From: Oscillospiraceae bacterium
Lineage (GTDB): Bacteria > Bacillota > Clostridia > Oscillospirales > Oscillospiraceae
Assembly: GCA_017501805.1 (NCBI GenBank)
Contig: JAFVWG010000090.1
Coordinates: forward strand, 1-6,880
Length of the DNA: 6,880 nt
Reading direction: 5' to 3'
The notes below the pieces were generated by a model, which was not told the origin of the DNA, made no database searches, and saw only the letters and a program-made list of their open reading frames with translations. Below, in pieces: positions 1 to 5,109 of the stretch; the first letter of the stretch is position 1, and each line of letters starts with the position of its first letter. The translations under genes and the position numbers were made by a program.

Positions 1-1707
1 GTTCCGACCGAGGATCTCCAGCATCGAAGGCAGGGCGATCGTGCGCATCACGGAAGTGTCCTCGCCGAGCGGGTTCTGGATGCGGATGCAGCTGCGGAGC
101 GGGGAATCCTGCGGGATGCGGACAAGGTCGAAGCTGGACGGCGAGACGAAGGAGTAGGTGATGATCTCATTGTAGCCGAGACCGCGTGCCTCTTCGCAGA
201 GCGTATTTTCCAGCTTCTGCAGATCGCTGTAGCCGCCCTGCGTGGTCGTACCGCGCAGCGGCGTGGTCGCGATCTTGTTAAAGCCGTACAGACGTCCGAC
301 TTCTTCGGCCAGATCCGCCATGCAGCGCAGATCGGGACGCCAGGAGGGAACCTGAACCATGCCGTTTTCCACAGGCACTTCCATACGGCGCAGGTAGTCT
401 TCCATCTCTGCGGCGGAAATCTCCGTGCCGAGCAGGGCATTGATCTTTTCGGGCTCAAGCTTCAGGGTGACGGGCTCGGGAACATAGTTGAGCACGTCGA
501 TCGTGCCGTCCACGACCTCGCCCGCTCCGAGCAGCTCGACCAGTTCACAGGCGCGGTCAACCGCAGGGAGGGTGAGCATCACGTCGATGTTCTTCTCGAA
601 CTTCGCGGAAGCGTCCGTACGCATACCGAGGGCAAGCGCGGTCTGACGGATCGAAGTGCCGTCAAAGTTTGCGGATTCAAAGACAACGTCGGTCGTGTCG
701 TCGACGATCTCGCTGTTTTCACCGCCCATAATGCCTGCAAGACCGACAGCGCGGTTTGCATCCGCAATGACGAGCATATCCTGCGTGAGGCTGCGCACAT
801 TGCCGTCGAGCGTGGTGAGCGTTTCACCGGCTTCGGCACGGCGGACGATGATGGTGCCGTCCTGCACATAGCGGTAGTCGAATGCATGCATCGGCTGACC
901 GTACTCGACCATCACGTAGTTGGTGATGTCGACGATGTTGTTGATCGGGCGGATGCCTGCGCTGCGAAGGCGCTGGCGCATCCACTTCGGCGAGGGAGCG
1001 ATCTTCACATTGCGGACCATACGCGCGGTATAGCGGCGGCAGAGATCCTCAGCGGGGACTTCGACATTGAGAAGCTTGCTCAGATCACCTTCCGCACCGC
1101 CCTTGACAACGGGGGTGTGGTGCTGCATCGGGACGTTGAAGGCAGCCGCGGTCTCTCTGGCGAGACCGATGAGGCTGTAGCAGTCGGGACGGTTGTTGGT
1201 GATCTCAAATTCCACGATGCTGTCGTCATTGCCGATGACGAGATTCACATCCTCGCCGACGGTGCATTCCTCGTCGTTCATGATCCAGATGCCATCGGCA
1301 AACACGCCGGGAAGATCGTTCTGCGTGAGACCGAGCTCGCCGAAGGAGCAGAGCATACCCTCGGAGGTGACGCCGCGCAGCGCACCGGTTTTGATATTCA
1401 CGCCGCCGGGGAGGCAGGAGCCGTCCAGCGCGACGGGAACAAGGTCGTTCACGTTCACGTTCTGTGCGCCGGTAACGATCTGCAGGGGAGCGGCTGTGCC
1501 GACGTCCACCTTGCAGATCCAGAGATGGTCGGAATCGGGATGATGCTCCATAGAGAGCACCTTGCCGACGACCACATTTTTGATCTCGGCGTCCATCCGC
1601 TCCGTGGTCTCGACCTTCTGACCGGCTATGGTCATTACATCTGCGTATTCTTTATCGTCTGCCTGAATGGAGACGAACTCACTGAGCCATTTTCTGGAGA
1701 GATTCAT
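1..1707 (-). CDS. pheT: Phenylalanyl-tRNA synthetase beta subunit, 3'-truncated by window edge
   Basis: Beta chain of the heterotetrameric (alpha2beta2) cytoplasmic enzyme that charges tRNA-Phe and edits mischarged Tyr-tRNA-Phe. Reading leftward from ATG at 1707-1705 the frame is open for 569 codons to base 1 without a stop; full-length proteins have about 790-800 residues, so the C-terminal anticodon-binding part is missing. Visible order: N-terminal MNLSRKWLSEFV; EMAP/OB-fold tRNA-binding domain about 40-150 (HHPDSDHL, IVTGAQNV, RGVTSEGMLCS); B3/B4 editing region about 210-380 (RPINNIVDITNYVM, GQPMHAFD, GIMGGENS, RTDASAKFEK); B5 domain about 405-478 with DLAEEVGRLYGF; then the start of the catalytic-like domain (NPLGEDTSVMRT at 545-556). 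The start is chosen from the conserved N-terminus and the AAAGGAG ahead of it. It is the second gene of the pheST operon, 16 bp after pheS, and should be under the same T-box. No frameshift seen. Confidence 0.97.
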   Translation of the reverse strand, partial: MNLSRKWLSEFVSIQADDKEYADVMTIAGQKVETTERMDAEIKNVVVGKVLSMEHHPDSDHLWICKVDVGTAAPLQIVTGAQNVNVNDLVPVALDGSCLPGGVNIKTGALRGVTSEGMLCSFGELGLTQNDLPGVFADGIWIMNDEECTVGEDVNLVIGNDDSIVEFEITNNRPDCYSLIGLARETAAAFNVPMQHHTPVVKGGAEGDLSKLLNVEVPAEDLCRRYTARMVRNVKIAPSPKWMRQRLRSAGIRPINNIVDITNYVMVEYGQPMHAFDYRYVQDGTIIVRRAEAGETLTTLDGNVRSLTQDMLVIADANRAVGLAGIMGGENSEIVDDTTDVVFESANFDGTSIRQTALALGMRTDASAKFEKNIDVMLTLPAVDRACELVELLGAGEVVDGTIDVLNYVPEPVTLKLEPEKINALLGTEISAAEMEDYLRRMEVPVENGMVQVPSWRPDLRCMADLAEEVGRLYGFNKIATTPLRGTTTQGGYSDLQKLENTLCEEARGLGYNEIITYSFVSPSSFDLVRIPQDSPLRSCIRIQNPLGEDTSVMRTIALPSMLEILGRN

Positions 1708-1715
1708 AGTTTACG

Positions 1716-1722
1716 CTCCTTT
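1716..1722 (-). promoter_or_regulatory. Ribosome binding site of pheT
   Basis: Read on the minus strand this is AAAGGAG, 8 nt before the pheT ATG. It fills most of the 16-bp gap after the pheS stop codon (1726-1724), so pheT has its own strong initiation signal rather than depending on overlap with pheS. Confidence 0.85.
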
Positions 1723-1723
1723 C

Positions 1724-2749
1724 TCAAAACTGGGTGAGAAAACGAACGTCGTTTTCGTACACCAGACGCATATCGGGGATGCAGAAGCGCCGCATCGCTG
1801 CGCGTTCCAGACCGATGCCGAAGGCAAAGCCGGAATAGACCTCGGGATCGATGCCGCAGCCGGCGAGGACCTTCGGGTGCACCATACCTGCGCCGAGCAG
1901 TTCGATCCAGCCCTCGCCCTTGCAGGTGCGGCAGCCCGCGCCGTGGCACTCGAAGCACTGCACGTCGACCTCGCAGCTCGGCTCGGTGAAGGGGAAGTGG
2001 TGCGGACGGAAGCGGATAACGGCATCCTGACCGTAGAGCTGCTTGGCGAACAGCTCCAGTGCGCCCTTGAGGTCGGACATCGTGATGCCCACATCCACGG
2101 CAAGTCCTTCGATCTGATGGAACATCGGGGAATGGGTCGCGTCGACTTCGTCCTTACGGAAGACGCGTCCGGGGGCGATGATGCGGATGGGCGGCTTCAT
2201 CTGCTCCATAACGCGGATCTGCATCGGGGAGGTCTGCGTGCGGAGAAGAACGGAATCGTCATCCGTGAAGTAGAAGGTGTCGCTGCGGTCGCGGGCGGGA
2301 TGACCCTCTTCCGTGTTCAGACGGGTGAAGTTGTATTCAGCCAGCTCGATCTCGGGACCTTCGACAACGGAGAAGCCCATGCCGATGAAGATCTCCTTGA
2401 TTTCGTCGAGCGCCTTGTTCATCGGGTGCTTGTGACCGATCTCAACAGGCTTTCCGGGGATGGTGACATCCAGTGCCTCTTCCTGCAGACGTGCTTCCAG
2501 CGCGGCGGAGCGAAGCTCCTGCGCTTTCTTTTCCAGCATCTCTTCCACGTCGGAACGGACGTTGTTGGCGAGCTGTCCCATAACGGGACGCTCCTCGGCG
2601 GAGAGCTTGCCCATCTGCTTGAGGATCGCGGTCAGTTCGCCCTTCTTGCTGAGGACGCGGACGCGGATCTCTTCGAGATCGTTGAGATCCTTTACTTTTG
2701 CGAGCGCATCCAGCGTCGACTGACGGATTTGCTCCAACTGCTGCTTCAT
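1724..2749 (-). CDS. pheS: Phenylalanyl-tRNA synthetase alpha subunit
   Basis: Catalytic class II chain of phenylalanyl-tRNA synthetase, 341 residues, the usual bacterial length. Residues 1-95 are a charged, helical N-terminal arm that in the family forms the coiled coil contacting tRNA. The catalytic core follows: HPMNKALDEI (108-117), motif 2 region from PGRVFRKDEVDATHSP to FHQIEGL (193-216), FPFTEPS (252-258) and motif 3 GFAFGIGLERAAM (307-319), ending VRFLTQF. Four cysteines spaced CxxC-x4-CxxC (265, 268, 273, 276), a probable metal-binding insertion, match the Gram-positive type rather than the E. coli type. The ATG has AAAAGGAG 8 nt upstream. Expression should depend on uncharged tRNA-Phe through the T-box leader that occupies the whole upstream region. 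First gene of pheST. Confidence 0.98.
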   Translation of the reverse strand: MKQQLEQIRQSTLDALAKVKDLNDLEEIRVRVLSKKGELTAILKQMGKLSAEERPVMGQLANNVRSDVEEMLEKKAQELRSAALEARLQEEALDVTIPGKPVEIGHKHPMNKALDEIKEIFIGMGFSVVEGPEIELAEYNFTRLNTEEGHPARDRSDTFYFTDDDSVLLRTQTSPMQIRVMEQMKPPIRIIAPGRVFRKDEVDATHSPMFHQIEGLAVDVGITMSDLKGALELFAKQLYGQDAVIRFRPHHFPFTEPSCEVDVQCFECHGAGCRTCKGEGWIELLGAGMVHPKVLAGCGIDPEVYSGFAFGIGLERAAMRRFCIPDMRLVYENDVRFLTQF

Positions 2750-2757
2750 GTTTCATT

Positions 2758-2763
2758 CTCCTT
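2758..2763 (-). promoter_or_regulatory. Ribosome binding site of pheS
   Basis: Minus-strand AAGGAG, 8 nt before the pheS ATG at 2749. It lies downstream of the T-box terminator U-run, so control acts on transcript elongation and the binding site itself is not visibly sequestered. An ATG at 2756-2754 is closer to the site but out of frame with pheS. Confidence 0.8.
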
Positions 2764-2774
2764 TTTTGTGCTTT

Positions 2775-2820
2775 TGAAAAAGAAAAAAGCCTTTCCTCCC
2801 GACAAGGGGACGAAAGACCA
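2775..2820 (-). terminator. Regulated intrinsic terminator of the T-box leader
   Basis: On the minus strand CTTTCGTCCC (2816-2807) pairs with GGGAGGAAAG (2800-2791), ten positions with one G-G mismatch and a 6-nt loop. The stem is followed by GGC and a U-run broken by one C (about 2788-2775). This stops transcription before pheS when tRNA-Phe is fully charged. The pheS binding site begins just after the U-run. Confidence 0.9.
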
Positions 2821-2825
2821 AGCTT

Positions 2826-2844
2826 CCGCGGTACCACCCGCATT
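2826..2844 (-). promoter_or_regulatory. T-box sequence of the antiterminator
   Basis: Minus-strand AATGCGGGTGGTACCGCGG, the conserved T-box sequence. Its UGG-containing bulge pairs with the free NCCA end of uncharged tRNA-Phe and stabilises the antiterminator. It directly precedes the 5' arm of the terminator, as expected for mutually exclusive folds. Confidence 0.95.
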
Positions 2845-3023
2845 CGCGTAAACGCGCACTCTTCGCCTGTAACGGGACGCCCCGGCGCTTCCTACTCTTC
2901 GTTCAGAAGCGCGGCTCACGGGAGAAAGCCCGAGATGCACGGCGGATGGTTTTCAGCACCCCATCCTCTCTGTATGCCGTTTTTTGCAGCTCCGACAGCC
3001 CGATCTTCGCCTTTAACGCGGGG

Positions 3024-3052
3024 ATTATAGCACATTTTTCGAAAACTTGCAA
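3024..3052 (-). promoter_or_regulatory. Promoter of the pheST T-box transcript
   Basis: Minus strand: -35 TTGCAA (3052-3047), 17-bp spacer, -10 TATAAT (3029-3024), with TGC directly before the -10 as an extended -10 element. The start point should be near 3017, just upstream of T-box stem I. The -35 hexamer is its own reverse complement and also serves the divergent nnrD promoter. Confidence 0.85.
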
Positions 3053-3075
3053 CTCTTTCTTCTCGCAGATATAAT
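3047..3075 (+). promoter_or_regulatory. Promoter of nnrD, sharing its -35 with the pheS promoter
   Basis: Plus strand: -35 TTGCAA (3047-3052), 17-bp spacer (3053-3069), -10 TATAAT (3070-3075). The start point would be near 3082, giving a 5' UTR of only about 20 nt that holds the GGAG site at 3090-3093. The -35 is physically the same six bases used by the minus-strand promoter. Confidence 0.82.
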
Positions 3076-3101
3076 AAAGGTAACGAAACGGAGCTGATTC
3101 T

Positions 3102-3959
3102 ATGAAATATGTGAAAAAAATCACGCGGCGCGTTCTTCGCGGCGTATTGCCGAAGCGCAGCGTTACCGCTCATAAGGGAGACTGCGGAAAGGTCCTGCTG
3201 CTGTGCGGCAGCGTAGGGTTTACCGGCGCGGCGCGGCTGGCAGCGTCGGCTGCATTGCGCGGCGGAGCGGGACTGGTGTTTCTCGGCGTGCCGGAGTCTG
3301 TCTATCCGATCCTTGCAGCGTCCTCGCAGCCGGAGGCGATCGTGTTTCCGCTTCCTGCGGAGGATGGAAAGCTCTCCGAAGCGGCTTCCGAAGAAATTGC
3401 AAAGCGATTAGAGGGGATGGATGCCGTTCTGATCGGTCCGGGTCTGGGACGTTCGGACGGCGTGCTGACAGCCGTTCGGACGGTGCTGGAGAAAAGCCGC
3501 GTTCCCGTTGTTTTGGACGCGGACGGAATAAATGTTCTTGCGCCGCATAAGGATGTCCTGCGGGAATGCGCCTGTCCTGTGATCCTCACGCCGCACGTGG
3601 GCGAATTTGCCCGGCTCAGCGACACGCTTGCATCGCTTGGGCGGCAGACAGCCGCGGAATGCCTTGCCCGGGAGCTGCGTGCGATCTGTGTGCTCAAGGG
3701 TCACGCCACTGTCGTGACGGACGGACGGAGCACGCGGATCAACACAACGGGAAACCCCGGAATGGCGACCGGCGGCAGCGGAGATGTGCTCGCGGGACTT
3801 ATGACGGCTCTGCTCGGACAGGGGATCGATCCCTTTGATGCGGCGTCTGCCGCCGTATGGCTCCACGGACGCGCGGGGGATCTATGTGCAGAGCGGCTGG
3901 GGCAGTATGCTATGCTGCCGAGCGATATGATCACGGCGCTTCCGAGAATCTTACCTTGA
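3102..3959 (+). CDS. nnrD: ADP-dependent (S)-NAD(P)H-hydrate dehydratase (YjeF C-terminal domain)
   Basis: Cytoplasmic metabolite-repair enzyme that dehydrates damaged NAD(P)H hydrate back to NAD(P)H at the expense of ADP. It is a ribokinase-fold protein of 285 residues, normal for the stand-alone dehydratase. Motifs in order: VTAHKGDCGKVLLLCGS (21-37), GAARLAASAALRGGAGLVF (42-60), IGPGLGRS (111-118), LDADGIN (138-144), LTPHVGEFARL (162-172), VLKGHATVVTDG (197-208) and NTTGNPGMATGGSGDVLAG (214-232), in which Asp228 of GSGD is the expected catalytic residue. The NnrE epimerase half that is often fused at the N-terminus is absent, so an epimerase gene is expected elsewhere. The ATG has GGAG 8 nt upstream. 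A 13-bp gap separates it from the lipoprotein gene, and no terminator lies between them, so the two are probably cotranscribed. Confidence 0.95.
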   Translation: MKYVKKITRRVLRGVLPKRSVTAHKGDCGKVLLLCGSVGFTGAARLAASAALRGGAGLVFLGVPESVYPILAASSQPEAIVFPLPAEDGKLSEAASEEIAKRLEGMDAVLIGPGLGRSDGVLTAVRTVLEKSRVPVVLDADGINVLAPHKDVLRECACPVILTPHVGEFARLSDTLASLGRQTAAECLARELRAICVLKGHATVVTDGRSTRINTTGNPGMATGGSGDVLAGLMTALLGQGIDPFDAASAAVWLHGRAGDLCAERLGQYAMLPSDMITALPRILP

Positions 3960-3960
3960 C

Positions 3961-3965
3961 GGAGG
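3961..3965 (+). promoter_or_regulatory. Ribosome binding site deciding the TTG start of the lipoprotein gene
   Basis: GGAGG one base after the nnrD stop codon, 7 nt before TTG at 3973. An ATG at 3969 lies only 3 nt after it and opens a 31-codon frame without signal or family features. Only the TTG frame gives a lipoprotein signal, so spacing and product both favour TTG. Confidence 0.75.
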
Positions 3966-3972
3966 GATATGT

Positions 3973-4545
3973 TTGCGAAGATCCTTCGCGGCTGTGTTTG
4001 CCGCAGCACTCCTCTTGCTGACAGGCTGCTCTGCGGAACAGGATGCGATGCAAAAGACACTTGATTTTCGGCAGAATCTTCTTTCTGCGGGCGGCTGTTC
4101 GTTTGTTGCGGACGTGACCGCGGATTACGGGGAGTATCTCTATGCCTTTACCCTGCAATGCGTCTATCGGGACGGATACGGAGAGCTGACGGTACTGAAG
4201 CCCGATGAGATCTCCGGCATCCGGGGGCGCTGTTCCGGGGATGCGGCCACGGTGAGCTTCGACGGCGCGATCCTGGAGTACGGCGATCTTTCCGGCGGAA
4301 ATCTCGCTCCACTTTCCGTTCCGTGGCTCTTCGGAAGCGCATGGCAGAGCGATGAGATCCTCTTTGCGTCCAAGGATGAGAAGGCGGTCCGTGCGACGAT
4401 ACAAAAGGGCTACGACGATGAAAAGCTGATCGTAGATACCTGGTTCGACGACGGCGTTCCGACTGTTGGTGAGGTCAGCGGTGCGGATGGCAGACGCGCG
4501 CTGACAGTACAATTCCGTGATTTTTCCTTCGAGACCGACTCGTGA
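3973..4545 (+). CDS. Lipoprotein, probably LolA-like (YdcC/GerS-related)
   Basis: 190 residues from a TTG start. The N-terminus is a typical lipoprotein signal: positive MRRSF, hydrophobic AAVFAAALLLLT, and lipobox LTGC with lipidated Cys19. The mature part would sit on the outer face of the membrane. It begins with a helical stretch (QDAMQKTLDFRQNLLSAGG), followed by alternating beta-type segments (FVADVTADYGEYLYAFTLQCVY, GELTVLKPDEISGIRG, ATVSFDGAILEYG, LIVDTWFD, ALTVQFRDFSFE), the pattern of LolA/LppX-fold proteins. From memory, Bacillus ydcC and clostridial gerS-related genes code such lipoproteins and sit near alr and the mazF-type toxin. That context and the adjacent nnrD and mazF support the call, but I cannot confirm it by alignment. 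A role in spore cortex handling, as for C. difficile GerS, would be speculation. The stop codon lies in the 5' arm of the terminator. Confidence 0.8.
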   Translation: MRRSFAAVFAAALLLLTGCSAEQDAMQKTLDFRQNLLSAGGCSFVADVTADYGEYLYAFTLQCVYRDGYGELTVLKPDEISGIRGRCSGDAATVSFDGAILEYGDLSGGNLAPLSVPWLFGSAWQSDEILFASKDEKAVRATIQKGYDDEKLIVDTWFDDGVPTVGEVSGADGRRALTVQFRDFSFETDS

Positions 4546-4573
4546 CGCAGATTCGTCACGAGTCGCTTCTTTT
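4537..4573 (+). terminator. Intrinsic terminator after the nnrD-lipoprotein operon
   Basis: GACTCGTGACG (4537-4547) pairs perfectly with CGTCACGAGTC (4554-4564) around a 6-nt loop, followed by GCTTCTTTT. The 11-bp stem starts inside the coding sequence: the last two sense codons and the TGA stop (4543-4545) are part of its 5' arm. It separates the operon from mazF. Confidence 0.88.
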
Positions 4574-4597
4574 CGGCATAGGCTGTCTGGGAGGGAC

Positions 4598-4625
4598 GCG
4601 GCAGGCTCGGTATAAGAACTGCCGC
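4598..4625. promoter_or_regulatory. Inverted repeat around a possible -10 upstream of mazF
   Basis: GCGGCAG (4598-4604) and CTGCCGC (4619-4625) form a perfect 7-bp inverted repeat with a 14-nt spacer. The spacer holds TATAAG (4611-4616), the only -10-like hexamer I find between the terminator and mazF. No good -35 sits 16-18 bp upstream. It could be an operator overlapping the mazF promoter; it could also fold as an RNA hairpin if transcription starts further upstream. Confidence 0.4.
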
Positions 4626-4642
4626 ACCGTGGGAGAATAAGG

Positions 4643-4684
4643 ATGTTTTCGAAGCTGTTCGGAAGATCCTTTCTCGGAGTGTGA
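4643..4684 (+). CDS. Possible 13-residue leader peptide upstream of mazF
   Basis: ATG TTT TCG and so on encode MFSKLFGRSFLGV followed by TGA. A GGGAG site (4631-4635) lies 7 nt before the ATG, as good as those of the real genes here. The ORF runs across the mazF binding site (GGAG 4676-4679) and stops 5 nt before the mazF ATG at 4690, an arrangement that would couple the two translations. It does not resemble a MazE or CopG-type antitoxin and is far too short for one. It may be a chance ORF: 13 codons is weak evidence on its own. Confidence 0.35.
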   Translation: MFSKLFGRSFLGV

Positions 4685-4689
4685 AGCAA

Positions 4690-5043
4690 ATGGATGCAAT
4701 GATCAAACGTGGCGATATTTATTACGCGGACCTGAGCCCGGTCGTCGGAAGCGAACAGGGAGGGACGAGACCGGTCCTCATTGTGCAGAACGATATGGGA
4801 AACCGTCACTCTCCGACTGTGATCGCGGCGGCGATCACCAGCAAAACAGGGAAGGCAAAGCTGCCGACCCACATCAATCTGCCGGGTAACTCCGTCGGTC
4901 TGTCAAGGGATTCCGTGGTGCTGCTTGAGCAGATCCGCACGATCGACAAGCGCCGTCTGCGGGAGCATATGGGCTGTCTGAGCGACTCGATGATGGGGAA
5001 GGTCGACGAGGCGATCGCCGTGAGTTTCGGTCTGCGCGGATGA
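4690..5043 (+). CDS. mazF: MazF/EndoA-type endoribonuclease toxin (PemK family)
   Basis: 117 residues, full length for the family. MazF-type enzymes are sequence-specific mRNA interferases; Bacillus EndoA cuts at UACAU, but the site for this protein is unknown. The sequence is close to EndoA over its whole length: RGDIYYADLSPVVGSEQGG, TRPVLIVQNDMGN, SPTVIAAAITSK, KAKLPTH, LSRDSVVLLEQIRTIDK and MMGKVDEAIAVS. Arg27 (in GGTRPV) and Thr50 (in AAIT) match the EndoA catalytic Arg25 and Thr48, so it should be active. ATG 4690 is chosen because GGAG (4676-4679) is 10 nt upstream. GTG 4681 is only 1 nt from that site and ATG 4699 is 19 nt away, although family members often begin at the position of 4699. 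No antitoxin gene lies upstream (135 bp after the lipoprotein stop) or downstream, and the alr normally found nearby is also absent. Confidence 0.95.
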   Translation: MDAMIKRGDIYYADLSPVVGSEQGGTRPVLIVQNDMGNRHSPTVIAAAITSKTGKAKLPTHINLPGNSVGLSRDSVVLLEQIRTIDKRRLREHMGCLSDSMMGKVDEAIAVSFGLRG

Positions 5044-5050
5044 TTCTTCG

Positions 5051-5079
5051 TTGCAAGCGCCGCACAAATGTGCTAGAAT
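5051..5079 (+). promoter_or_regulatory. Promoter of the small secreted-protein gene at 5110
   Basis: TTGCAA (5051-5056), 17-bp spacer, TAGAAT (5074-5079), with TGC directly before the -10. The run AAATGTGCTAGAAT differs by one base from the matching part of the pheS promoter (AAATGTGCTATAAT). It begins 8 bp after the mazF stop, so this gene need not depend on mazF transcription. No terminator is visible after mazF, so readthrough is also possible. Confidence 0.78.
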
Positions 5080-5109
5080 GTTCTTAAACGCGCGAAAGTA
5101 GGTGCTGCA

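Larger units (their letters stand above)
2775..3017 (-). promoter_or_regulatory. T-box leader (riboswitch) of pheST, Phe UUC specifier
   Basis: Leader RNA that binds uncharged tRNA-Phe and lets transcription continue into pheST when charging is low. Stem I runs from about 3011 to 2913. Its base is GGC/GCC (3011-3009 with 2915-2913), then GAAGAU opposite UGA, which looks like a kink-turn, then CGGG/CCCG (3002-2999 with 2922-2919). Above the specifier loop are GAGCUGC/GCAUCUC with one mismatch, ACGGC/GCCGU (2980-2976), and an apical hairpin with AGAGAGGAUGG on its 5' side and CCAUCC closing it. The specifier-loop 3' strand reads GCUUUCU just above CCCG, giving UUC at 2926-2924. Stem II follows as GCGCUUC/GAAGCGC around a loop with AGUAG. 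A small CGGG/CCCG hairpin and a CGCGU/ACGCG stem III lead into the T-box sequence. The codon frame in the loop is my reading; UUU one base earlier also codes Phe, and both agree with the downstream genes. Confidence 0.93.

Noticed and set aside
2442..2843. A minus-strand frame starting in the T-box region and overlapping the pheS N-terminus
   Set aside because: It is out of frame with pheS and would start inside the antiterminator RNA. The second ATG at 2756 belongs to this frame and not to pheS.
886..2851. Long plus-strand open frames (283 and 394 codons) antisense to pheT and pheS
   Set aside because: They lie opposite two certain genes and have no ribosome binding site or recognisable domain. 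Open antisense frames of this size are common in GC-rich, codon-biased genes.
4565..4680. A hidden antitoxin (CopG/MazE-like) gene upstream of mazF
   Set aside because: On the plus strand, the coding strand of mazF, the only start with a binding site gives a 13-codon ORF. The interval is too short for a usual antitoxin.
4681..4689. GTG at 4681 as the start of mazF
   Set aside because: It leaves only 1 nt after GGAG (4676-4679), too close for initiation. ATG 4690 has a 10-nt spacing.
3931..4872. A 313-codon minus-strand open frame opposite the lipoprotein gene and mazF
   Set aside because: It crosses a terminator and two well-supported plus-strand genes, and its product shows no domain. It is a shadow frame.
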